64,000 nucleotides of DNA from Odontocerum albicorne (Eukaryota; Arthropoda; Insecta; Trichoptera; Odontoceridae). Positions within the stretch are counted from its first letter, which is position 1, and every line of letters begins with the position of its first letter. This document shows positions 10,606 to 19,257 of this stretch, one piece after another. Under the pieces are notes generated by a model that was not told where the DNA came from, searched no databases, and was given only the letters and a program-made list of their open reading frames with translations. The DNA lies in the NCBI GenBank assembly GCA_949825065.1, contig OX463842.1, forward strand, positions 49,145,011 to 49,209,010, given 5' to 3'. The translations under genes and the position numbers were made by a program.

Positions 10606-12290
10606 TTTTTATTTATTCTATAGTATTTAATTTCGTAGTAGTACAAAAGGCACGATGAATTTTATCGACAATTGTTTATAAAACATAAGAAACCGTTCTA
10701 TCAATGTTATAAACATATAAATAACGTTCGTCCTATGTCACAGTTATTGATATTCTAAAAATATGTTCAAAAATGGCTATCGAGTAATATCGTTTTCATA
10801 AATTTGACGAAACATATGGTTCAGTAACAAATTGAGTTCTGTCCTTCGAATCTCGCGTGGAGTCATGAATAAATTGACTTCGGTATACTTCTCCATCATT
10901 CTTACGCCAGACAGCGCTGATAAATGCAATGATTATTCCGTCAGAAACATCCAGGGTTGTTTACTCAACTGCAAATATTTTACATCTTTTACAGAGCCTC
11001 TACATCCGTATGCGATACGTGCGGAATGCACACAGGCGCCTGTTCCTAGGGCCCTGCGACGTCGAATTCTTCATTTATCTGCGAAATTACAAAATTCAAA
11101 GTTTAGTGTCAAAACGTTAATTTCACTGTGTAAAAGTATCGGTTTCTTACCCTGGTGGTAGAAAAATAACATGTGTAACTTCAGGCATATAACATTTTTT
11201 AGGTCGATTGAAAAAAATGCTTAAATGGTAAGCTCTCTAGATTATTTTATGTATTGTATAACGAAATTGTTATATTATTCGTTTATTAACAAAACTCATA
11301 AAAAAAATTAGAATATATTTTGAGAAATAATGAAAACTTTTTAATTTATTTATAAAGAAATATGGATATTTGTATCAACTATTCGTTCAAAAAACGATAA
11401 ACCGTTTTTTTTTAAAACGAATTATCGTTTTTCAAAATTATTATCAGTCACATACTTGTCCATGATTGAATTATTCGATATAACGGCATTTGTTGCTAAC
11501 CGAACGAGTATTTTTAGAGGCTTTGAATTCGAATTTGACTTGTAAAATGATTTTGAAATTTATTTATTTCGAAACTTCGTCCATTTAATAGTGTTACTCG
11601 TAAAAAGGTATATTCATATTACCCTTATAGCCATTTTGAGTGCCCTTTTTTCAATTGATTGAACCTAATGTTTTTGCAAATATATTGTTGACGTCAAATA
11701 ATATTTTAAGGGATTTGGCTTTATACATCATATATACTCGTATAGTATTTCAAGTTCCCAGGCGGCACTCTTCTAAGAGTGGGACCTGATTTTCCCCATA
11801 CCTTTCTCTTACTCGTCCTACTCCTTCAAGTACACTGGGCCACATGACACCCTTACGGTCCGCGTGAGGGATAAGTGCAGAGCTGCCATGTGCTAGGGAG
11901 TCAATTGCCTCGGGGCGGAGTCAAATCCTCGGAGATCACGGTGGTGTCTTTAGCAGTATTTGGGGTATATCTTTGAAACATCTGTTTCTGAAATAATTCC
12001 ACTGTCTAAAGAACTATTGCTGGTTTCTATTTGATTTCATTACCTGAAATGGCAGAATAAAACTTATTATTTAAAAAAAATAACTCATCATTTTGTGATT
12101 TAGTAAATATTTATATTTTCGTTCAACTTAAAATATTTGCCCTAAAAGAAAAATATTCATTCAATGATGAATAATATTTAAATATATTATTTTTCTAATA
12201 AAGTTGTTTTAAATAAATTACATTTAACCATTTTTAATATTTGATACATAGACTATCATAAATTAAAAAAATGTATACACACTTTAACCC
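10606..12290. other. No supported gene; GC-richer patches at 10990-11060 and 11755-11960
   Basis: A 109-codon open frame at 10832-11161 shows no recognisable domain and overlaps another frame. The patch at 11755-11960 (GGCCACATGACACCC, CCGCGTGAGGGATAAGTG, CTCGGGGCGGAGTC) stands out in composition and could be old repeat DNA, but no second copy was seen. Confidence 0.4.
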
Positions 12291-12299
12291 GGCACAATT

Positions 12300-12573
12300 T
12301 TCAAGAACTTGGTGCAGAAATTTGTCATACTACGCACTCGTGAGAAGTTAAGGGATGAAAAATACTTTTATTTCCAGCATCCAGATGTTGCATCTCCCCT
12401 TTACCATCGTGAGGGTCTATCTTAATGAAAATTTGCAGAGCAGATGTATTCGACATACAGGTAGCATTAAATACCCCTCGCACTCCCCAGATCTCACGCT
12501 AATGTACATTTTTTTATGTGGATTCATCAAAAATATAGTTTATGGCACAAACCCGGCAACAGTTAATGAATAA
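12300..12573 (+). pseudogene. Tc1/mariner-superfamily transposase fragment (catalytic end)
   Basis: The reading gives VYLNENLQSRCIRHTGSIKY, then SHSPDLTLMYIFLCGFIKN, then IVYGTNPATVNE. This matches the C-terminal DDE segment of insect IS630/Tc1-mariner type transposases, in which the motif RSPDLTPLDFFLWG holds the third catalytic aspartate (retained here in SPDL). The preceding DGAPPHY-type segment around 12378-12400 (QHPDVASPLYH in another frame) is frameshifted. The fragment is far shorter than a full transposase of about 340-400 residues and no terminal inverted repeats were seen. Substitutions such as FLW to FLC show decay. Confidence 0.6.
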
Positions 12574-12790
12574 AGCAAATCATTGAAATAAAATACGTAC
12601 AAATACCAAAACTAGTTATCAGCAGGGCATGGACCATAACGGTCATTAATTTGAGTCTTTGCGATGTTTAAAAAAAAATACGTCTCTGTTATTTTACTTG
12701 GAGTTTAAATCTTAGATATCATATACCTGTATTATAAATACTGGATTCATATTATCCATTCTCTGGCACTACCATCGAGAGGAAGGGAAG

Positions 12791-12976
12791 ATGTATACTC
12801 AGCAGAGACACATGACACGCATGGCAACTAATGAAATGTTCACCATCCCTAGAGTTAAAACCTATTTTGTCCAAAGGCAATATGCTTATTTGGCTCCCAT
12901 GACATACAGTGGCGTGCCGAATTCAATAAAGGTAAAGGTAGGAAAACTATTTAGACAGTCCATCGGAGCGGGGTAG
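12791..12976 (+). pseudogene. LINE C ORF2 C-terminal fragment
   Basis: The open frame contains TIPRVKTYFVQRQYAYLAP, TYSGVPNSIK and LFRQSIGAG. This resembles the extreme C-terminus of CR1/Jockey-like LINE ORF2 proteins, where a basic segment of the type R.NYGQR.FSY.AP..WN.LP..IK...F is followed by a short helix and the stop. It is directly followed by the LINE C 3' UTR (12977-13495), also seen alone at three other places. No reverse-transcriptase core is upstream, so the copy is 5'-truncated. The assignment rests on motif spacing and position and is moderately sure. Confidence 0.55.
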
Positions 12977-13495
12977 TTATTGCGACAGGATTTTGAGTAC
13001 TTGGGCTTTCAGGATGAATAACGTGTGGAAAAGATTTGTGTGGGCTCGTGAGTGTGGGTTTCTTCTTGTTGTTTTAATTTTTGTGGTTTTTGTGTTTCTG
13101 TGTATTTTTGTTTTTATTTTTATTCTTATGATTGTGAGCGGTATATTGCGGGATGAATATTTTTGGTCTTTCTGGAGTGATGATGTGTGAGGAATTTAAT
13201 TTCGCATGATGTTTCCAGTTATAATTGAGTGTCACTGTTTGTTAGGTTGATGAGAGCGTGCAACGGGGTTTTGTTTTTGTGTAATCAAAAATCGGAAAGA
13301 GGTATCGATTTTTTTTTTCATGCTAAATATCTTCAGTGAGATACAGGCAAAAGCCTAGTTTACTGGGGATACGACAAATGAAAGGCATCAAACCCAGATC
13401 CATTAAAATTGTATGTCCAAATTAAATTACGTGTTGTTTTTTCGCAAATTATGTTTATTTCTTGTCATATGTATTAATAATAAAAAAATATTTAT
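12977..13495 (+). repeat. LINE C 3' UTR, longest copy
   Basis: Runs from the ORF2 end through a T-rich stretch (13060-13130) into the shared segment TTTGGTCTTTCTGGAGTGAT to CTTGTCATATGTATTAATAA. A T-rich/A-rich simple tail follows. Defines the 3' end of the family. Confidence 0.75.
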
Positions 13496-14199
13496 TTAAA
13501 GTGTTTTTAAATTTTTTTGGGACACTAAACTCGTAGGTACATCAATTTCTAAGCTCTGTTAATCAATTTCAACGTTTTTATCATTATAGTTTTCAAATAC
13601 ATTAAACAACTTAAGATTTGTTTTTATTTGACTTATTTCTGTTTATATCTTTATTTATTTAATTTAAGGGAAATATCATTATTTTGAATTTTCATTCAAT
13701 CAACCTTACATTTCATTATTGTATTGAATAAATGACATAAAACTAAGAACTTGTTTTATAATTTAGTTTTGAGAAAATAAAAAATACTGTATTTAGCTGC
13801 ACGTCAGTGATAATTGTGATTGATTGCCTAATCTTCAAGTAATACATGTCCCAGCATAAAGAATATTAATAATCAAGTTTTATTTTGAATGATTAATGAG
13901 CTATAATATAAAACATGCAATCTTATAAACATAAATTAAAACTTTAATTATATTGTTTTTTAAATGGTGTGTTAATGAACTTTTACAGTCATACTTAACT
14001 AAGTATAACTTAATAAGTTTAATGAAATGCTGAGCATTGATAAAACAGGAAAAAACTAACTAATTATCTGAGATTAAGAAATGTGGTGCTGGTCGTGTTT
14101 GCCATATACTCGTATTTAATTGTCGGCCATGCAATCTAATGCTTCTAAAATCGTGAAACTGTAGAGTGAATATTTAGAATATTTACAGACATATGATAC
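13496..14199. other. No supported gene
   Basis: Strongly AT-rich with no open frame, repeat partner or RNA gene noticed. Confidence 0.5.
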
Positions 14200-14426
14200 A
14201 CACCTTAACGCCATTTCTCTGTCAAAGTAGGCAGAGAGGAGATAGCGTTAAACTTTCCTATAGTGAAACACAGCTTCGCCTCCTCCGAATCTATACACCT
14301 TTTCAAACAACTCCAACGATACGGGCGCTGATGAAATATATGTTTTAAATAAGGCCGGCAGGTTAAATTTACATCCAAGTACCCATCGAAGGTGTTTGTT
14401 TTAATTTGAAGATCTAAGGGATACAC
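14200..14426 (-). pseudogene. LINE S ORF2 C-terminal tail
   Basis: The minus-strand frame ends CIDSEEAKLCFTI, GKFNAISSLPTLTEKWR and stop. The signature F.AISSLPT.T.KWR is repeated at 38.9, 43.5, 50.5, 57.3 and 63.5 kb (for instance KFSALSSLPISTVKLRDGMY). I read it as the extreme C-terminus of one LINE family, called S here. The upstream half of the frame (MYPLDLQIKTNTFDGYL) is not recognised. Confidence 0.55.
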
Positions 14427-14640
14427 TACAAACCGATATCAAGTGAAGTCTGGACACAAGTAAGTATAATAAATACGTATTTTTACAAAGAAATCCTATC
14501 CACATAGCACATATTTGGTGATTTGAAAAATCGAAATATTTTCCATTTGAAAACATTTAAAGATATCTAGTGAGTAAAATATAACTTTGCTAATAAGAAT
14601 TCCAATTTCCTTTTAAACTTATTAATATTATTGTAATTTA

Positions 14641-14812
14641 TTTTTATCAAACACTGTTTATTCCACTTTTTTGTAACGGTATAACCCTACCGATTTCAAG
14701 GCTTTCACCTCATCTTTGTGCTCCCTTGAAGATGAGGTGAAAGCCGTAAAACCGGTAGGGTTATACCGTTACAAAAAAAGTGGAATAAACCGTGTTTGAT
14801 AAAAATAAATTA
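14641..14812. mobile_element. Penelope-like terminal repeats, head-to-head foldback
   Basis: Left arm 14641-14715 is the inverted complement of right arm 14731-14805, about 75 bp each with few mismatches, around a short centre TTTGTGCTCCCTTGAA. Both arms are the Penelope pseudo-LTR (AAACACTGTTTATTCCAC; CGGTATAACCCTACCG). In the right-hand copy the ribozyme-like core is broken (CUGAAGA is TTGAAGA; GAA box is TAA). Confidence 0.8.
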
Positions 14813-15354
14813 AAATGTCTTGTAACCGCCACAACGTAACGACTTAACTATAAACAACATAATTAATATTTTTTTTAAATGTATATATATTTTCGGTTTT
14901 TATTAATACTGTTATAAAAAATATCCTTAATAAACTAATTGACATATTTTTTTAAACGAAAGTGTTATTCGAATATATATATTTAACATAAAAATTAACT
15001 GGATCATTGGAAAACATTTCCAACAAAACAACGAATTCCCTATTTTTTTAAATATGTCAGTGTTTTGTAGACAATGGGATTTTTTTTCATAGAAACAAAC
15101 AAATTTTTAAAATAAAAGAAGACGATGATTTCGAAAATAATTGCAGAAATATATGGATGTACTCGTGATAAAATCTGCTTTCGAGAAAAGGAAGGTGAGG
15201 TGAACTATTATTGTGAAGAGCTCTGGAGTTGTTATTTTTTAATTTAAAACCAACGAGCTCTTAAGGTGATAGTACCTATTATATATTATTAAACATCACT
15301 TTTAAGACATCTTACCAAGGCATGAGAGATTCATTTTGCAAACTGCTCCATATT
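14813..15354. other. No supported gene
   Basis: AT-rich with homopolymer runs. Nothing recognisable. Confidence 0.5.
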
Positions 15355-15755
15355 TTATACACCTTTATTAACGATTTAATCGGGGTGAATCTGGAACGAA
15401 CTTCCAAGAGTTATCCAATATACACTACCCTTTTTACGTTTAAGAGAGAATTGAAAAAAGTACTGCATTACTGAAAATATCTTTTCATCCTAATTTAACT
15501 TTGTTTCCCTTCCTTACCCTTGTAAGGATTCTTTCCGTTTAGTTATACCATTGTTGATAGTATTTGTTACAATTTTTTATTTAAATTTAAAGAGATACAT
15601 CATTTTATTAAATTTATCATAGATAAAAACAGTTAAATGTAACAAAGATGAGATAGTTGGTTGGAAAAAAATACTTAGCAATAAACCGTTTTAAGTACCA
15701 TGTTTAATAATGTATACAACGTAATTAAATAAAGAAATAAATAAATAAACCATTA
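15355..15755 (+). pseudogene. LINE 3' end with ORF2 C-terminal remnant
   Basis: Around 15385-15475 the two forward frames together read IWNELPRVIQYT and then TLFTFKRELKKVLHY followed by TGA. This is the typical WN.LP..I..T.S...FK..LK..L C-terminus of Jockey/CR1-like LINE ORF2 proteins, split by one frameshift. A ~250-base 3' UTR follows and ends in TAAATAAAGAAATAAATAAA near 15730-15748, a usual LINE tail. It also contains TTGGTTGG, AGCAATAAACC near 15660-15690, related to the LINE J tail. Confidence 0.65.
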
Positions 15756-15984
15756 TTCTGCCCTTTTTTCGATAAGAGAGAAGATAGAGCCAACATTTGT
15801 ATAATATATCCACAACGACAACTTTTCCAGAGTATCATATTTCATTGTAGTTGTAGTAATTCTGTTTCTCATACTTCTCACCTTAACTTTTTAACTATCT
15901 ACTGCCAACAGTTTATCTTTCTACCGCTTTCTACTTTTTATTTCTTTCAAAGATATAAATATATTTTCTACTAAACAAACACTC

Positions 15985-16095
15985 GACGTTCATGACCAAA
16001 CTGGTAAGACGCATGTCTCCCAAACTTGGGGCTGCGGATTCGATTCTCGCTGGTATCCAATATTTGAAAAAAAGTTTCAGGATGGTTTTCACTTG
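15985..16095 (+). repeat. tRNA-derived SINE
   Basis: GACCAAACTGGTAAGACG is box A-like and GGATTCGATTCTCGCTGG carries a box B-like GATTCGATTC, 45 bases apart. This is followed by the tail TTTGAAAAAAAGTTTCAGGA. The same tail logic (GGGTTTCAGTTCGGCTTTCA) is seen at 49.97 kb and 17.30 kb. Confidence 0.6.
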
Positions 16096-16534
16096 AGATT
16101 TCTGATTGGTTGAAAGATATTGAAAATAAGCTCTTCAGTTTTTATTATATTGTATATTATATTGTACCACGAAAATTTAATAAAAAGAAATATAACATGA
16201 TAGTCCACACAAGCCTGTAATTATTGGTCTTCAAATTTTCGTGTACAGTTTAAATCAGGTAGAGTATAGCGTGGGTCTTTTTGACATATTTGCGTCCTAT
16301 ATGTGTAAGGGCTGTTTGATCAACCCGAGCCGGTATTCGAGGGAAACGCGCGTGCAAATTTGTAGCGTAGGGTGAAAATTCTTTGATCAAGGGGATATAA
16401 TGAATGCAACAAAGCACAATACTTGCGAATATACCAACGTGTGAGGAGAACAAGACCCAGGCGTGAATTCTTAAATTACGTTGACGACGCATGCATAAAC
16501 ACGTTTGAAACAAGTTAGGGGATGAAAAATATAC

Positions 16535-17220
16535 ATATACGAATTTTATAGTTTGTTATAAAACACTTGAATATTAAAACGCTTTTGAAAGACATGTTTT
16601 GCAGTATGTAAATTTTGTGTGGTTGATACAAAAAAATACAAATAAAAGTTGAAAATTATGTACGTTTGATTACTTGTATTTTTTACGAAACTATGGAAAT
16701 GTTTGAAACAATACTTATACTATAAATGTATTTGGGATAATTTTAATAAATAAATAAAAGAACATATTCGAGTGTTATTGTCTCTTATAAAACATTTTTA
16801 TATCAAAAAATTTTTGTAAGAAATGTTTTGAATTATGTAAATTTGTTTTTTTTTATGTGAAAAAAGATAAGGAAAGGTTGAAAATAATTAATATTTAATT
16901 ATTTGTATTTTTTACGATACTGTGGAAATATTTAAAACAATATAATTAAATACCTACATAAATTGTCGGTAAACAATCATAATAGATTGTTGTCAAACAT
17001 CTCTATATCAAAATGTTTTTGTTATGAAAAGTTTTGTTGTATGTGAATTTTGTATGTTTGGTGCGATGAAACAGAAAGATAACTTAAAAAAAAACAAGAA
17101 ATATTTGCTACTTTAAATTTTTTATTAAACTGTGGAAATATTTGAAAATAGATCATGTGTACCTCAATATAACGTATATTTTAAGAATTTTATAGTTCGT
17201 CACAAAACTCTTGAATATTC
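16535..17220 (+). repeat. Decayed tandem repeat, ~211-230 bp unit, three copies plus start of a fourth
   Basis: Landmark CTRTGGAAATRTTTRAAA recurs at about 16690, 16920 and 17131. Each unit begins with a GTTATAAAACACTTGAATAT-like segment, passes through ATGTTTTG, ATGTAAATTTTG and a GTTGAAAAT-like block, and ends at the landmark; the fourth unit starts near 17190. Units are diverged and AT-rich, with no coding potential. Confidence 0.65.
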
Positions 17221-17224
17221 AAAT

Positions 17225-17345
17225 GATGACGAAGGTTTGGTTGATAAATTGCCTGTTTTACAACCGGGAGGATGGGGTTTCGATTCCCGCTGGTTTTCGA
17301 TTTTTTTATAAGGGTTCCAGTCTCGTTTCACTTTAGTATTATTTT
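17225..17345 (+). repeat. tRNA-derived SINE
   Basis: GAAGGTTTGGTTGATAAATT stands at the box A position and GGGTTTCGATTCCCGCTGG carries box B (GTTTCGATTCC). The tail ATAAGGGTTCCAGTCTCGTT, TCACTTTAG resembles 49975-50000. Confidence 0.55.
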
Positions 17346-17487
17346 AAATCTTTCTGATTTATTGGATGGAATTTCCACATGGCCATTAACTCACCATGAT
17401 ATATTGTATTCATCGAAAGATTAATACAGTACAAAAAATATTTTTGTAGGAATGCCTAGCAGTACATTTATTTTGTATGATTGAAGG

Positions 17488-17585
17488 GAACTGGTAAATG
17501 GCTGCGTGGTTACACGTTAGATCTTTATGCAGAAGGTCGCCGGTTCGAACCGCGCGCTTATCTGCCTAGTATTTGGGGTATAATG
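17488..17585 (+). repeat. tRNA-like sequence, SINE or tRNA pseudogene
   Basis: TGGCTGCGTGGTTACACG (box A-like) and GCCGGTTCGAACCGCGCG (perfect box B GGTTCGAACC). Acceptor and anticodon stems do not pair convincingly around them, so a functional tRNA gene is not claimed. Confidence 0.45.
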
Positions 17586-17869
17586 ATACACATACCTTCG
17601 GTTATATATATATATTATTTTTATCAATCAAAAGAAAAAGGACTAAAGAAAATCGTGAATATTTTCTTGATTTTTTCCTTTCTTTGCAGGCACCTTGCCA
17701 ATAAAGCTTCGAAGAACAGCCTCTGTGACGTTGATCAGACACTTGTCTTCTCTCGAGGTCGACAAAGATTACGGGTTCAAATAACATTGGAACATCTTTC
17801 TAGTTGTTGCGAGATTATTGTATTTTTTAAATTATGAAAATAATTCGCCTTGTTGGTGAGATGATTATA

Positions 17870-18297
17870 TTGGGTGTTAACATAAGTTATGTCCGTTTTT
17901 TTCCAACATAAAATGAGCACCAAAAGTAAATCAAAATGGTAAATGTTATACGTCATTCGAAAGAAAATTTTCTGTTCTACAAGATATTGTGTTTGCTTTT
18001 ACGTTACATTCTTTCCTTTCATTCATAGCATCTTCACCGTACACTTCGCAAATGTCGCGAGCAGTTTTAGCAGCTTTATGCCCTCAATTGAACGCGAATA
18101 GAAGAACGTGTCGAAAATGCTCACTTTCGTCTACTTGACATTCCATTTTGAAGGCTTGTAATTAAATATACTAATACATGTAACGTAAAAGCAAACACAA
18201 TATCTTGTAGAGCAGAAAATTTTCTTTCGAATGACGTATAACTTTTACTTTTGGTGCTCATTTTTAAATTGGAAAAAATTTTTTAGTTAACACCTAA
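17870..18297 (-). mobile_element. Mariner deletion derivative with long inverted arms, 428 bp
   Basis: Flanked by TA at 17868-17869 and 18298-18299. Ends read TTGGGTGTTAACATAAG on the plus strand and TTAGGTGTTAACTAAAA on the minus strand. The outer ~130 bases on each side are inverted copies of one another (GAATGACGTATAAC; GCAAACACAATATCTTG in both). The centre encodes the N-terminus of a mariner transposase on the minus strand. Everything downstream of that N-terminus has been replaced by the inverted copy of the 5' region. Confidence 0.8.
18010..18146 (-). pseudogene. Mariner transposase N-terminus (helix-turn-helix)
   Basis: Starts at an ATG on the minus strand (18144-18146) and reads MECQVDESEHFRHVLLFAFN, a TGA stop, then GHKAAKTARDICEVYGEDAM, NERKEC. 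This is the first helix-turn-helix of mariner transposases: the pattern HFRH.LLF.F..G..AA...R.IC..YGE.A..ER is family-typical, and the TGA replaces the residue before the conserved G. Only about 48 of roughly 345 codons are left; the DDD catalytic core is absent. It cannot make a functional transposase. Confidence 0.75.
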
Positions 18298-18299
18298 TA

Positions 18300-19152
18300 T
18301 TTCAATACTGAATTTGGATTGATTCTCAATGGTAGCTCATAATAATAATCAAATATACGTTTTCTGTTAAGGATTATTGTCCTCTAGCAATCTCTCCCAA
18401 CCAAACAGAAATGTATTATGAATACGAAGTGAATATCAGACTAACCTTTTTTTTTACAAAAATAGGTTAACAATCGTAATCGAACTAACAAAATCTGGAT
18501 TGAAGACAGATGTCTTAGAAACAGTGCCACAAAAATTGTCTTATCTCAGAAAAAAATTGTTTACATGTGGGTTTGACCAACAAATAACTTTATTTGAAGT
18601 TAACATCCTATAGCAATGCTAAATCTCAGTAGCGAATGTTTAATATTTTTCACACCCAACACGTACTGAAGCAGCCTCTGTTTAGATTACGTCAACTCCT
18701 TATTGTTGAGTAAGTTATGACTTCCTACAGCTGATCAGCCCCCAGAGACGAGGGAATATGGCACAGAGTAAAGGGTAGATAGACAGAGCCTCGGCAAGGT
18801 GTAATATGACTAGCGATCAACACATATACAACTTATATGGGTGAGATAGATCACCATGATTGGCCTCTAAAAAAGCATATAGTTGGAATACGTAGAAAAA
18901 AATGGTTTTGTCATTTACTCAGAGAGAATTGAATGGAATTTACTACATCAATAAAATATTTCCATGGGGAAATAACTCGAACCTATTTGAAACATGGAAA
19001 ATATTTAAGAATGTCTCGCGGAGGGCCGTTAACAGCACCATTTTCATCAATATCAAATATTTTGTCTGGAATTAGGTATGATGAAAAACAAAATATTGTG
19101 GGAAAAAGGAAATACCACCGTCAATGTCAGTAGAAAGAATGTAACAAAAAAC
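18300..19152. other. No supported gene
   Basis: Mostly AT-rich. A GC-richer strip at 18725-18860 (CAGCCCCCAGAGACGAGGG, CCTCGGCAAGGTG) has no partner noticed here. Confidence 0.45.
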
Positions 19153-19172
19153 CTAGAACCTTTTATTTATAG

Positions 19173-19200
19173 TTTTTTTTTTTTTTTTTTTTTTTTTTTT
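19173..19200 (-). repeat. Poly(A) tail of the LINE (T-run on plus strand)
   Basis: Twenty-eight consecutive T on the plus strand, about 57 bases downstream of the ORF2 stop on the minus strand, consistent with a retrotransposed poly(A) tail of a fairly recent insertion. Confidence 0.85.
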
Positions 19201-19257
19201 ATCCACTTTGCACGGATTTCTCCTGTTACACAAAGAGGGTTTGCTTCTAGCGTTAGC

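Noticed and set aside
10832..11161. 109-codon frame as a gene
   Set aside because: It overlaps another frame of similar length, with no recognisable domain and no sign of splice or polyadenylation context.
17488..17585. Functional tRNA gene
   Set aside because: Box B is perfect, but acceptor and anticodon stems do not pair, and similar heads are dispersed as SINEs.
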